Assembly (NCBI GenBank): GCA_963711495.1
Contig: CAVQEK010000004.1
Location: 682,001 to 746,000, forward strand
DNA: 64,000 nucleotides
Reading direction: 5' to 3'
Source of the DNA: CAVQEK01 sp963711495
GTDB lineage: Bacteria > Bacteroidota > Bacteroidia > Cytophagales > Cyclobacteriaceae
Shown one piece after another: positions 1 to 9,277 of this stretch (the stretch's first letter is position 1; every line of letters starts with the position of its first letter). Under the pieces are notes generated by a model. The model worked only from the letters and a program-made list of their open reading frames with translations, was not told the origin of the DNA and made no database searches. Made by a program: the position numbers and the translations under genes.

Positions 1-1824
1 GGCTTTCAATTCCAGCAGCTCGGCCTCCAACAATACTTTTTCAAGCAAATCATCCACCCCTTTTCCGGATTTGGCTGAAATTTCCTGGCACTGGTATTTT
101 CCGCCCCATTCCTCTACCAAAATATTGATATTGGCCAGCCCCTCTCTGATCTTATCCGGATTGGCATTGGGTTTATCAATTTTGTTGATGGCAAATACAA
201 TGGGAACACCGGCGACCTGGGCATGATTGATGGCTTCTTTTGTCTGAGGCATGACAGCATCATCTGCCGCCACCACAACCACGACAATATCTGTTACCTT
301 TGCCCCACGCGCACGCATTGCCGTAAATGCCTCGTGACCAGGTGTATCGAGAAAGGCGATCCTCTTTCCACTGGATGTCATTACATCGTAGGCACCGATA
401 TGTTGCGTAATTCCGCCTGCCTCATCTTCGGTGACTTTGGATTTTCGGATGTAGTCGAGTAGTGAGGTTTTTCCGTGATCGACGTGTCCCATGATGGTCA
501 CAATGGGCGCCCTGTCAACCAAGTCCTCCTGCTTGTCGACTTCTTCCTCCACTTCAACAGTATCGTCTTCATCTGCAAAATTCACATTATACCCAAATTC
601 ATCGGCAATAATAGTGATGGCTTCCGCATCGAGTCTTTGGTTAATCGAAACAAACATGCCCAGATTCATGCAGGTAGAAATAACCTCATTGACGGTTACA
701 TTCATAAGTGATGCAAGATCTTTGGCAGAGATAAATTCGTTGACTCTTAAGATTTTGGAGTCTTCCTGTTCTTTCAGTAATTCCTTTTCATGTGCCTCGG
801 CGATAGCTGATCTTTTCTCTCGGCGATACTTCGACCGGCTGCCACTGTGAGATTTCCCTCCACCACTCAATTTGGCCAATGTAGCTTTGATCTGTTCTTG
901 AATTTCTTTATCAGACAGTTCTTCTTTCTTTGGGCGTGGTTTCCTTTCTCCACGTCGTGGTTTGTTCTGTGTAGATTGTTGATCCGGGCTTTTTTCAATT
1001 TCTCGACGAACACGTTTCCTTGGACGTTTTTTCTTCTTCTTATCCTTATGTTGATCGTCTGAGGAGGCGACTGGTTTTTCCGGTTTTTTGGGTTTCTCTT
1101 CGGGAAGATTAATTTTTCCAACCACTTTCAAACCTTTCAGTTGCTCCGCTTTGACCTGTATCACTTCCGTTTCCTCTTCCTCTTCTTCTTCTGGTTCCTC
1201 AGGGATCTCAGGTGTTTTTTCAATTTCTTTTTTCTCAGGTTTCTGAACTTTATCTTCTTCTTTCTTTTCTTCAGGTTTTTCTGGTTCTTTAACTGTTTTT
1301 TTGTCTTCCGGCTCAGCGGCTTTTTCAGGTTCCTTTTCCGGTTCTTTGGGCTTTTCAGCTTCGGTTTGAGCCGGAGTAGACTTTTTCTTAGGATCCAGTT
1401 CAATTTTTCCTAAAACTTTGATGCCTTGGAGTTTGGGGGCAGAGGTGGAGATAATATCGGAATCTTTTTCTTCGGCATCTTGGTCCTGGTCAGGAGTTTC
1501 TTTTACATCGGTTTTTGTTAAATGATGGCTTTTGATAAATATTTCTTCTTCATCATCATCCTGTTGTTCTTTGGAATCGGTGGTGGAATCGATAACCACA
1601 TTTTCAGAATGTTTGCTCCCTATTGACAAGCTGGATGCTTCTTCCTTGTCCAATGCAGAATCTGCAAATTCTTTCGAAAGCAAACTGAGCTGCTCCTCAT
1701 TGATTTTGTAATTCGGGTTATCCTCCACCTTATAACCCTTGGTTGCAAGAAAATCGATAATGGTATTTTTACCAATATTGAGTTTCCTTGACACCTGACT
1801 AAGTCTCATGATTTTATCAGCCAT
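1..1824 (-). CDS. infB: Translation initiation factor IF-2 (partial, C-terminus outside window)
   Basis: This GTPase brings initiator tRNA to the 30S subunit and promotes subunit joining. The ATG at 1824 begins MADKIMRLSQVSRKLNIG, the usual N-terminal subdomain. About 608 residues are visible. A long K/E/P-rich low-complexity linker lies at about residues 100-300. It is bracketed by two copies of a short motif (KLQGIKVLGKIEL and QLKGLKVVGKINL). An IF2_N subdomain follows at about 340-400. The G domain carries GHVDHGKT at about 443-450, DTPGH at about 490 and NKID at about 546. The reading frame is open through base 1, so the beta-barrel and fMet-tRNA domains lie beyond the window; this is an edge effect. 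It is last in rimP-nusA-infB, 32 bp after nusA. Identification is certain. Confidence 0.98.
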   Translation of the reverse strand, partial: MADKIMRLSQVSRKLNIGKNTIIDFLATKGYKVEDNPNYKINEEQLSLLSKEFADSALDKEEASSLSIGSKHSENVVIDSTTDSKEQQDDDEEEIFIKSHHLTKTDVKETPDQDQDAEEKDSDIISTSAPKLQGIKVLGKIELDPKKKSTPAQTEAEKPKEPEKEPEKAAEPEDKKTVKEPEKPEEKKEEDKVQKPEKKEIEKTPEIPEEPEEEEEEETEVIQVKAEQLKGLKVVGKINLPEEKPKKPEKPVASSDDQHKDKKKKKRPRKRVRREIEKSPDQQSTQNKPRRGERKPRPKKEELSDKEIQEQIKATLAKLSGGGKSHSGSRSKYRREKRSAIAEAHEKELLKEQEDSKILRVNEFISAKDLASLMNVTVNEVISTCMNLGMFVSINQRLDAEAITIIADEFGYNVNFADEDDTVEVEEEVDKQEDLVDRAPIVTIMGHVDHGKTSLLDYIRKSKVTEDEAGGITQHIGAYDVMTSSGKRIAFLDTPGHEAFTAMRARGAKVTDIVVVVVAADDAVMPQTKEAINHAQVAGVPIVFAINKIDKPNANPDKIREGLANINILVEEWGGKYQCQEISAKSGKGVDDLLEKVLLEAELLELKA

Positions 1825-1856
1825 ATTCCGATGTTTTTCTTGATCCTAAATATATA

Positions 1857-3101
1857 TTATTCGAATTCCTGTTTCAGTATCCTGATTAATTCATCGATTG
1901 TTTCTTCTTCCAAATCGGCCCTTCGTACCAGGTCGTCTCTGGTAAGGGTCAAAACACTTTTGGCCGTGTCTAAACCAATTCTTTTCAATTCATCAATAAT
2001 CCAGCTTTCTATTTCATCTGCAAATTCTTCGAGGTCCACATCTTCTTCCATTTCTTCGCCCTCAAGATCTCTGAATACATCAATTTCCAGATTAACCAAT
2101 CTGCTGGCTAATTTGATATTATGTCCTCCTTTGCCGATAGCCAGCGACACCTGATCCGGCTTGAGGTATACCGATACACGCCCCTGGTCAGCGTCGATCT
2201 TCATGTTGCTCAATTTGGCCGGGCTTAACGCTCTGGAAATATACAATTCCAGATTTTCGGTAAAGTTGATCACATCGATATTTTCATTTTGCAGTTCGCG
2301 CACGATACTGTGAATTCTGGACCCTTTCATACCGACGCAGGCACCAACCGGGTCGATGCGGTCATCGTAAGATTCAACGGCAACTTTTGCCCGCTCGCCA
2401 GGTTCACGGACTACTTTTTTAATGGTGATCAGTCCGTCGAATACTTCGGGGACTTCATTTTCAAATAGGCGCTCTAAAAATACCGGGGAAGTCCTGGAAA
2501 GTATTATGCGTGGATTCCCATTCACCATTTCTACGCGATGCACTATGGCCCTCACGGAGTCTCCCTTACGGAATCTGTCCTTTGAAATTTGTTCCGATTT
2601 AGGCAGTATCAGCTCGTTGCCTTCGGCGTCGATCAGCAGCATTTCCTTGGGCATAACCTGATAGGCCTCACCAATAATAATCTCACCTACGAGGTCCTTG
2701 TATTTCTGGAAAAGGTTATCTTTTTCCAGATCTTTAATTTTCTGAATCAATGTTTGACGGGCGGTCATTACCGCACGGCGGCCAAATTCTTCCAGTTTAA
2801 TTTCTTCCGCAACCTCCTCTCCAATTTCAAAATCGGGCTCAATTTTGCGGGCTTCCGACAAACTTATTTTGTCGTGGTCCCATATATCTTCTGAGTTATC
2901 ATCGACAATTTCCCTAAACCTCCAGATTTCGAGGTCACCTTTGTCGGCATTGATGATGATATCAAAATTGTCATCGGTTTTAAATTTTTTACGGATCATG
3001 GTTCTGAAGACATCTTCCAGAATTCTGATCATTGTCGGCCGGTCCACATTTTTGTGACGGGCAAAGTCCGCAAAAGATTCTATTAAATTTGAGCTATCCA
3101 T
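1857..3101 (-). CDS. nusA: Transcription termination/antitermination factor NusA
   Basis: This RNA polymerase-associated factor controls pausing, termination and antitermination. It has 414 residues. The N-terminal RNAP-binding domain covers about 1-130 and is followed by an S1 domain around 135-200. Two KH domains follow; GACVGMKGSRIHSI (about residues 253-266) is the first KH loop and SLAIGKGGHNIKLA the second. A C-terminal helix-hairpin-helix segment covers about 360-414. It has one HhH repeat region rather than the two acidic repeats of E. coli NusA, a common arrangement outside Proteobacteria. It lies between rimP (61 bp upstream) and infB (32 bp downstream), the classic nusA operon order. 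Confidence 0.98.
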   Translation of the reverse strand: MDSSNLIESFADFARHKNVDRPTMIRILEDVFRTMIRKKFKTDDNFDIIINADKGDLEIWRFREIVDDNSEDIWDHDKISLSEARKIEPDFEIGEEVAEEIKLEEFGRRAVMTARQTLIQKIKDLEKDNLFQKYKDLVGEIIIGEAYQVMPKEMLLIDAEGNELILPKSEQISKDRFRKGDSVRAIVHRVEMVNGNPRIILSRTSPVFLERLFENEVPEVFDGLITIKKVVREPGERAKVAVESYDDRIDPVGACVGMKGSRIHSIVRELQNENIDVINFTENLELYISRALSPAKLSNMKIDADQGRVSVYLKPDQVSLAIGKGGHNIKLASRLVNLEIDVFRDLEGEEMEEDVDLEEFADEIESWIIDELKRIGLDTAKSVLTLTRDDLVRRADLEEETIDELIRILKQEFE

Positions 3102-3162
3102 TTTTTTACACTGATATTTTCATGTTTTATTCACATAGAAATCATAGAAATTCACCTACTTC

Positions 3163-3633
3163 TCACAGTTTAACCAAAACTTTGGCTTTGTCAATATTTT
3201 CAAATAGAATATTCGATTCAGTATATTTTATGTTTTTCTTACCTTCCTTTTTTTCTTCATTTATGGTGATGCCGGAATCATTTACAGCCAATAGTTCACC
3301 TTTTTTTGTCGAGCCTTCTTTCAGGGTTATTTTCAATTTCCTTCCGATATTTTTATAGTACTGCCGCTGTAATTTTAAAGGCTGATCAATACCCGGAGAT
3401 GATATTTCCAGAATTAACTTACCTTTAAAAGGATTTTCGTTGTCCAGTTCAACAGAAATTTTCTTGCTCAAGCTGGAACATGCATCGATACCAATTCCCT
3501 GATCTCCATCGATATATAGCTGGACCTTATGTCCGCCATTACTGTTCGTGACCTTCACGTCAACCAGAAAAATATCTTTCCGGTCTATATTTTTCTCTGC
3601 CAAATTGCGGAAATATTGTTCTACATTTTCCAT
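3163..3633 (-). CDS. rimP: Ribosome maturation factor RimP
   Basis: RimP assists maturation of the 30S subunit. The 156-residue length is usual. The recognisable core is DVKVTNSNGGHKVQLYIDGD followed by the segment around residues 55-80 containing LEISSPGID (typically VSSPGLD) and a C-terminal SH3-like domain. It is first gene of rimP-nusA-infB. Its start lies 23 nt downstream of an intrinsic terminator on the same strand, so its transcription must either read through that terminator or start after it. Confidence 0.95.
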   Translation of the reverse strand: MENVEQYFRNLAEKNIDRKDIFLVDVKVTNSNGGHKVQLYIDGDQGIGIDACSSLSKKISVELDNENPFKGKLILEISSPGIDQPLKLQRQYYKNIGRKLKITLKEGSTKKGELLAVNDSGITINEEKKEGKKNIKYTESNILFENIDKAKVLVKL

Positions 3634-3656
3634 AGAACCTCAGAATAATTTTCATG

Positions 3657-3679
3657 AAAAAAGGGGACTTAAGTCCCCT
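3657..3679 (-). terminator. Intrinsic terminator/attenuator in the rimP leader
   Basis: Read on the minus strand, the perfect inverted repeat AGGGGACTTAAGTCCCCT (3662-3679) is followed by a run of six T (3657-3662). It lies between a good promoter (3706-3736) and the rimP start at 3633. There is no gene on this strand upstream for it to terminate, only the antisense of cysS. It is therefore either an attenuator of the rimP-nusA-infB operon or the end of a short leader RNA of about 45 nt. Confidence 0.75.
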
Positions 3680-3705
3680 CAGGCTCATATAACTGAATTC
3701 AAATG

Positions 3706-3736
3706 CAAAGTTAGTTAATTTGCTTACTAAAACAAA
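3706..3736 (-). promoter_or_regulatory. Promoter for rimP-nusA-infB (TTTG-N19-TAnnTTTG)
   Basis: On the minus strand a -33 TTTG (complement of 3733-3736) is followed after 19 nt by TAACTTTG (complement of 3706-3713). This matches the Bacteroidota -33/-7 consensus in both elements and spacing. Transcription would begin near 3700, upstream of the hairpin at 3657-3679. Confidence 0.75.
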
Positions 3737-3835
3737 TATTCAACAGACAATGGGATTTAAATGTTTTTCCGTGTTTATTAACGGGAACTGTTTTCAGCTA
3801 ATTTTCTTTTTTATATCAATAAATATCTATTTTGT

Positions 3836-3843
3836 TAAATTTG
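3836..3843 (+). promoter_or_regulatory. -7 box of the cysS promoter
   Basis: TAAATTTG matches TAnnTTTG and ends only 4 nt before the cysS ATG at 3848. If this box is used, transcription would start at or within a few bases of the start codon, giving a leaderless mRNA. No clean -33 TTTG is visible at 19-21 nt upstream; that stretch is T-rich. Confidence 0.5.
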
Positions 3844-3847
3844 CGCC

Positions 3848-5338
3848 ATGCATTCGCAATTAAAAGTTTATAACTCACTCAGTAAACAGAAAGAAATTTT
3901 TGAGCCCGTGAATCCACCATTTGTGGGGATGTATGTGTGTGGCCCCACGGTTTACAGCGATGTCCATCTTGGTAATGTGCGCACGTTTCTCAGTTTCGAT
4001 ATCATTTACCGGTATCTGAAGCATCTGGGTTATAAGGTTAGATATGTCAGAAATATCACTGACGTCGGGCATTTGGAATCGGACGCCGATGATGGTGAAG
4101 ATAAGATCAGTAAAAAGGCAAAGTTGGAAAACCTGGAACCAATGGAAATTGTGCAGCGATATGCCAATGGATTTCACCACATCACCAACATATTTAATCT
4201 ACTTGATCCCGATATTGAACCTTCTGCAATTGGTCACATCCAGGAGCAAATTGAATGGATAAATAAACTCATTGAAAACGGTTTGGCTTATGTAGTCAAT
4301 GGGTCAGTCTATTTCGACGTAGAAAAATATAGTAAGGGACATCAATATGGCATATTATCAGGCCGCGTATTGGAGGATTTGATGGCGGGTCAACGCGAGT
4401 TGGAGGGCCAGGACGAAAAGCGCAACAAAGCAGACTTTGCACTTTGGAAAAAAGCCAGTCCTTCGCATATCATGCGATGGAAGTCTCCATGGAGTGATGG
4501 TTTTCCTGGCTGGCATCTGGAATGTTCCGTGATGAGCACTAAGTATTTGGGTGAAACCTTTGATATTCATGGTGGTGGTATGGATCTTAAATTTCCACAT
4601 CATGAATGCGAGATTGCCCAATCGGTTGGAGCAATCGGCAAACAACCTGTAAAATATTGGATACACACCAATATGCTGACAGTAAATGGCCAGAAAATGA
4701 GTAAGTCATTGGGCAATTCTTTTTTGCCAGAGCAGTTATTTACAGGTGACCATCCGCTTCTGGAACAATCCTTTAGTCCCATGACGGTGCGATTTTTCAT
4801 GTTGCAGTCACATTATTCGAGTACCCTGGATTTCTCCAATGATGCGCTGAAGGCTGCCGCGAAAGGTTACAAAAAAATGATAAATGGATTGAAAGTGGCG
4901 CGTTCGTTGAATTACAATCAGGAAGAAGACGTTGCGATCAATCAAAAAGTGGTGAATCAGGTGGAAGGAATTATTGAAAATTGTTATCGTTCCATGAATG
5001 ATGATTTTAATACAGCGCAAACCATCGCGCATTTATTCAATCTGCTAAAAAAAATCAATTCCATTTCCAATGGTAATCTCAAAAGCACGGAACTTGGAGA
5101 AGAGACGTTCCATCGAATGATCGAAACCTATGTGTCTTTTGTAGTAGACATTCTCGGGCTAAAAGAAGAAAAGCCTGCAGAAGTAGAAGGGATTTTGGAT
5201 ATTGTTTTACAACTATACGCAGAAGCAAAAACAAATAAAGAATACGATAAGGTCGATGAGATCAGAGAAAAATTAAAGAAATACGGAATTGTCTTAAAGG
5301 ATATGAAAAACGAAATAAGTTGGGCATACGAGGAATGA
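3848..5338 (+). CDS. cysS: Cysteinyl-tRNA synthetase
   Basis: This class I synthetase charges tRNA-Cys. It has 496 residues, the normal size. The N-terminal MYVCGPTVYSDVHLGN segment (about 28-43) holds the first zinc-binding Cys and the HIGH-like HLGN. HLECSVMS and HHECE supply the other zinc ligands. KMSKS lies at about 283-287, and a DALR-type helical domain follows. The ATG at 3848 is supported because the protein aligns with the family from residue 5 onward. Its stop overlaps the start of the next gene (ATGA), so the two are translationally coupled. Confidence 0.98.
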   Translation: MHSQLKVYNSLSKQKEIFEPVNPPFVGMYVCGPTVYSDVHLGNVRTFLSFDIIYRYLKHLGYKVRYVRNITDVGHLESDADDGEDKISKKAKLENLEPMEIVQRYANGFHHITNIFNLLDPDIEPSAIGHIQEQIEWINKLIENGLAYVVNGSVYFDVEKYSKGHQYGILSGRVLEDLMAGQRELEGQDEKRNKADFALWKKASPSHIMRWKSPWSDGFPGWHLECSVMSTKYLGETFDIHGGGMDLKFPHHECEIAQSVGAIGKQPVKYWIHTNMLTVNGQKMSKSLGNSFLPEQLFTGDHPLLEQSFSPMTVRFFMLQSHYSSTLDFSNDALKAAAKGYKKMINGLKVARSLNYNQEEDVAINQKVVNQVEGIIENCYRSMNDDFNTAQTIAHLFNLLKKINSISNGNLKSTELGEETFHRMIETYVSFVVDILGLKEEKPAEVEGILDIVLQLYAEAKTNKEYDKVDEIREKLKKYGIVLKDMKNEISWAYEE

Positions 5339-6357
5339 TCATGAGGGGAAGCGTAAACAAAATTTTGGTGGCAATCCTGCTATTCTCAGCCTTGTTCGCC
5401 TGTGAAAATAGTCGAAAAACCACAGACAGGTCCATAAATAAATCTGAGAAACGAGCGGTTACTGTACCCGCATTCAATAGTGACTCCGCCTATTATTTCA
5501 TTGAGAAACAAGTTGATTTCGGACCCAGAGTACCCAATACCCCGGCTCATCATAATTGTGGTGATTATCTTATTCAACGGTTAAAACAATATGGCGCTAG
5601 AATTACAGTCCAGGAGTTTCAGGATCAGGCCTATACCGGCGCGAAATTATATTTGAGGAATATTATTGCCAGTTACAACCTTGACGCCCGTAAACGAATA
5701 TTACTGGCTTCACACTGGGACACCAGACCGTATGCCGATAAAGACACGGTGAGGCGGTATGAACCAATTGATGGTGCCAACGATGGCGCAAGCGGTGTTG
5801 GTGTGTTGGTGGAACTGGCCAGGATATTGGGTAAAAATGAAAAACCGGAAGCTGGAGTGGATATAATTTTTTTTGATGGCGAGGACTACGGAGAGCACGA
5901 AGATGTTGAGGAATCGCCAATGAAAAATGGCAGGATGCAAATATGGTGGTGCCTTGGTTCTCAATATTGGGCAAAAAATCCACACGTACAGCGCTATTCG
6001 GCCTACTATGGTATATTGTTGGACATGGTTGGAGCACAAGATTCTAAATTTTACAAAGAAGGGGGTTCCATGCAGTTTGCACCAAAAATTGTGAAAAAAG
6101 TATGGGGTATTGCCCGAAGTCTCGGATATTCCAATTATTTCATTAATTCCAACAGTCCGGGTATTACGGATGACCATATTTTTGTCAATCGTGATGCAAA
6201 AATTCCAATGATCGATATTGTGGATTATGATCCGAATGCCGCTGATTTCTATTTTGCTCCGTATCATCATACCCATCAGGATAATATGAGCATCATCAGC
6301 AAGCAGACGCTACAGGCGGTTGGAGAAACATTATTATATACCATTTACTACGAATAA
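5335..6357 (+). CDS. M28-family lipoprotein (glutaminyl-peptide cyclotransferase-like)
   Basis: This predicted surface or periplasmic zinc enzyme resembles glutaminyl cyclase/M28 aminopeptidases. The start ATG at 5335 overlaps the cysS stop. Two other in-frame ATGs (5320 and 5341) are possible. The signal peptide ends with the lipobox LFAC, so it is probably lipid-anchored. The M28 core shows ASHWDTRP, GANDGASGVGV, FFDGEDYGE and HTHQDN, carrying the His/Asp/Glu/His metal ligands. The FGPRVPNTPAHHNCGDYL segment near the N-terminus is typical of glutaminyl cyclase-like members. Whether it cyclises N-terminal Gln or cleaves amino acids cannot be told from sequence. Confidence 0.85.
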   Translation: MIMRGSVNKILVAILLFSALFACENSRKTTDRSINKSEKRAVTVPAFNSDSAYYFIEKQVDFGPRVPNTPAHHNCGDYLIQRLKQYGARITVQEFQDQAYTGAKLYLRNIIASYNLDARKRILLASHWDTRPYADKDTVRRYEPIDGANDGASGVGVLVELARILGKNEKPEAGVDIIFFDGEDYGEHEDVEESPMKNGRMQIWWCLGSQYWAKNPHVQRYSAYYGILLDMVGAQDSKFYKEGGSMQFAPKIVKKVWGIARSLGYSNYFINSNSPGITDDHIFVNRDAKIPMIDIVDYDPNAADFYFAPYHHTHQDNMSIISKQTLQAVGETLLYTIYYE

Positions 6358-6376
6358 ATACCCAAATAAATATCAG

Positions 6377-6400
6377 GGTTTTTCCCTTTTGGGAAAATCC
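6377..6400. other. Hairpin between the M28 gene and polA
   Basis: The arms GGTTTTTCCC (6378 region) and GGGAAAATCC pair around a TTTT loop with one mismatch. No T-run follows on the plus strand, so it is not a clear intrinsic terminator. It could protect the 3' end of the cysS-M28 mRNA. Confidence 0.35.
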
Positions 6401-6443
6401 ATTAATTTGAGCTTTCTCCCACAATTAACAATACATTTACCAG

Positions 6444-9245
6444 ATGCCTAAACCGACAAAAAAATTATTCCTCCTCGATGCAATGGCTTTGATTTACCGG
6501 GCCCATTTTGCTTTTAGTAAAAACCCCAGGATCAACTCAAAGGGACTTAACACCGGGGCGGTGTTGGGTTTTACCAATTCATTGCTTGAAATATTAAATA
6601 AAGAAAAACCGACGCACATCGGTATTGCGTTTGACACGGCGGCGCCGACATTCAGACACCAACAATTTGAAGCGTATAAAGCCCAGCGCCAGGAACAGCC
6701 CGAAGACATTCAGGTGGCCATACCGCTGGTAAAAGAACTGGTTAAAGCCTTTAATATTCCTGTAATGGAAATGGATGGTTACGAGGCGGATGATATCATT
6801 GGTACTTTAGCCAAAAAGGCTGCAAAGACTGGGTTTGAAGTGTTTATGATGACACCAGATAAGGACTATGCCCAACTGGTAGAAGAACATATTTATTTGT
6901 TTAAACCAGCTTATATGGGCAATGCCGTGGATGTGCTTGGCGTGGATGAAGTGCTTAAAAAATTTGAAATCGACCAGGTGGATCAGGTGAGGGACATACT
7001 TGGACTGCAGGGTGATGCATCGGATAATATCCCCGGAATTCCAGGTATCGGCGCGAAAACGGCCGTAAAATTATTGAAGGAATTTGGCACCGTAGAAAAT
7101 TTGGTGGCCAACGCAGATCAACTAAAAGGCAAACAAAAAGAAAATGTGGAACAGTTTGGCCAACAGGGAATAATGTCTAAAGAACTTGCAACGATCATCA
7201 CCGATATGCCAATTGAGTTCAAAGAAGAAGAATTAAAATATGATGGGTTCAATGAGGAGGCAGTCAAAAGTTTATTTGAAGAACTGGAATTCAGAACATT
7301 GGCAAAACGGGTATTGGGTGCTGCCGCTTCGGGCGTTGTGGCCCCGGAAAACGGTCAGCTTTCCATGTTTTCAGAACCTGCAAAAATCGATGAAATACCA
7401 GTCGAAGAGGAACCCATTCCACCAGTGGAAAAGAATCACCTTTTCAATACCATCCACGATTATCACCTTATCGACAGTCCGGATTTGATCAACGAACTGA
7501 TTAAGTACCTGGAGGAACAGGTTGAATTTTGTTTTGATACGGAAACCACAGACATCAATGCCCGTGAGGCGCAATTGGTCGGCATGTCTTTTTCTTATGT
7601 GGCGAAAGAAGCCTATTACGTTCCCGTTCCGGCGGATCAAAAGAAAGCTCAAGCCATTGTTGACTTTTTCAAACCAGTATTTGAAAATTCAAAAATCACC
7701 AAGATTGGACAGAACATTAAATATGACATCATGGTGTTGAAAAACTACGGCGTTGAAATACGAGGGAAGGTGTTCGATACCATGATCGCCCATTATCTCT
7801 TTGAACCGGAAGCCCGGCACAATATGGATATTATGTCGGAAAATTTTCTGGATTATATACCAGTTTCGATCGAAACATTGATTGGCAAAAAAGGCACGAA
7901 ACAAGGGAATATGCGGGATGCCGATGTAAGCAAAGTAGCGGAATACGCTGGTGAGGATGCAGATGTCACACTGCAATTGAAACAGAAATTTGAACCCATT
8001 GTCAATGAAATGGGAATTGAAAAACTATTTTATGACGTAGAGATCCCTTTGATTGATGTGCTGGCAGACATGGAATATGAGGGGATCAGGATCGATAAAA
8101 ACACACTGGCACAGCTTTCCACGGAAATGGGCGTAGAGAGTTTGAAAATAGAACAGGAGATCTATGATATTGCCGGTGTTAAATTCAATATTGCTTCTCC
8201 TAAACAACTAGGGGAAATCTTGTTTGATCGATTGAAATTGATTGAAAAACCAAAAAAGACCAAGACCGGCCAATACGCTACGGGAGAGGAAATTCTCACA
8301 GATCTGGCTAATCACCATGAAATTGCACAAAAAATCCTTGATTTTCGCCAGATCCAAAAACTCAAATCCACCTATATCGATGCTTTGCCTACCATGATCA
8401 GCCCCACCGATGGAAGAATACATACTTCCTACAATCAGGCTGTGGCGGCGACAGGCCGGTTGAGCAGCACCAATCCAAATTTGCAAAACATACCGATAAG
8501 GACCGAAAAGGGACGTGAGATCAGAAAAGCGTTTGTGCCCAGAAATGATGATTTTATTTTGATGTCGGCGGATTATTCTCAGATCGAATTGCGGATACTG
8601 GCTGCTTTCTCTAAAGATAAAAGTATGATCCAGGCGTTTAAAGATGGCAAGGATATTCATTCGGCAACTGCCGCAAAAGTATTCGGTGTTCCTTTGGAAG
8701 AAGTGACTTCCGAACAACGAAGCAGGGCAAAGTCGGTCAATTTTGGGATAAGTTATGGCCAAACGGCTTTTGGGTTGGCCAGGAACCTGGGTATTTCACG
8801 TACGGAAGCGCAGGAGATCATCAACGCTTATTTCAAGGAATTCCCGTCAATCCGGGAATATATGGATCAATTGATCGCGACAGCTCGGAAAAATGAATAT
8901 GCAGAGACCATCCTGGGAAGAAAGCGATATTTGCGTGACATCAACTCCAGGAATGCCACCATGCGTGGGTTTGCAGAGCGCAATGCGGTGAATGCACCGA
9001 TCCAGGGCAGCGCGGCCGACATGATCAAACTGGCCATGATCAATATTCATCGCTGGATGAAAAAAGAAAAACTTAGATCAAGAATGCTATTGCAGGTGCA
9101 CGACGAACTGGTCTTTGATGTGCATCATTCCGAAAAAGATCTGATGGAAAAAGAAGTGCCTGAGTTCATGAAAAGAGCATTGGAACTGGATGTGCCCATG
9201 GATGTTGGGCTGGGATTTGGCCAGAACTGGCTGGAAGCGCATTAA
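6444..9245 (+). CDS. polA: DNA polymerase I
   Basis: It fills repair gaps and removes RNA primers. At 933 residues it is full length with all three domains. The 5' nuclease spans about 1-300 and includes YEADDIIGTLA and GDASDNIPGIPGIGAKTA. The 3'-5' proofreading exonuclease spans about 350-540; its catalytic FDTET (about 363) and the DADVT box are intact, so it should proofread. The polymerase domain spans about 560-933, with SADYSQIELR (about 708), the O-helix segment RSRAKSVNFGISYG, and QVHDELVFD (about 884). It starts 87 bp after the M28 gene. Confidence 0.99.
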   Translation: MPKPTKKLFLLDAMALIYRAHFAFSKNPRINSKGLNTGAVLGFTNSLLEILNKEKPTHIGIAFDTAAPTFRHQQFEAYKAQRQEQPEDIQVAIPLVKELVKAFNIPVMEMDGYEADDIIGTLAKKAAKTGFEVFMMTPDKDYAQLVEEHIYLFKPAYMGNAVDVLGVDEVLKKFEIDQVDQVRDILGLQGDASDNIPGIPGIGAKTAVKLLKEFGTVENLVANADQLKGKQKENVEQFGQQGIMSKELATIITDMPIEFKEEELKYDGFNEEAVKSLFEELEFRTLAKRVLGAAASGVVAPENGQLSMFSEPAKIDEIPVEEEPIPPVEKNHLFNTIHDYHLIDSPDLINELIKYLEEQVEFCFDTETTDINAREAQLVGMSFSYVAKEAYYVPVPADQKKAQAIVDFFKPVFENSKITKIGQNIKYDIMVLKNYGVEIRGKVFDTMIAHYLFEPEARHNMDIMSENFLDYIPVSIETLIGKKGTKQGNMRDADVSKVAEYAGEDADVTLQLKQKFEPIVNEMGIEKLFYDVEIPLIDVLADMEYEGIRIDKNTLAQLSTEMGVESLKIEQEIYDIAGVKFNIASPKQLGEILFDRLKLIEKPKKTKTGQYATGEEILTDLANHHEIAQKILDFRQIQKLKSTYIDALPTMISPTDGRIHTSYNQAVAATGRLSSTNPNLQNIPIRTEKGREIRKAFVPRNDDFILMSADYSQIELRILAAFSKDKSMIQAFKDGKDIHSATAAKVFGVPLEEVTSEQRSRAKSVNFGISYGQTAFGLARNLGISRTEAQEIINAYFKEFPSIREYMDQLIATARKNEYAETILGRKRYLRDINSRNATMRGFAERNAVNAPIQGSAADMIKLAMINIHRWMKKEKLRSRMLLQVHDELVFDVHHSEKDLMEKEVPEFMKRALELDVPMDVGLGFGQNWLEAH

Positions 9246-9277
9246 GCATTTATTTAAGGGCCTAATTTATAATTGGC

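Noticed and set aside
1..1824. Truncated infB as a possible pseudogene
   Set aside because: The frame is open to base 1 and all visible motifs are intact, so it is cut by the window edge.
5710..6276. 188-codon minus-strand frame inside the M28 gene
   Set aside because: Antisense shadow of a gene with clear metal-binding motifs.
8208..8762. 184-codon minus-strand frame inside polA
   Set aside because: It overlaps the conserved polymerase domain coding region entirely and shows no protein family features.
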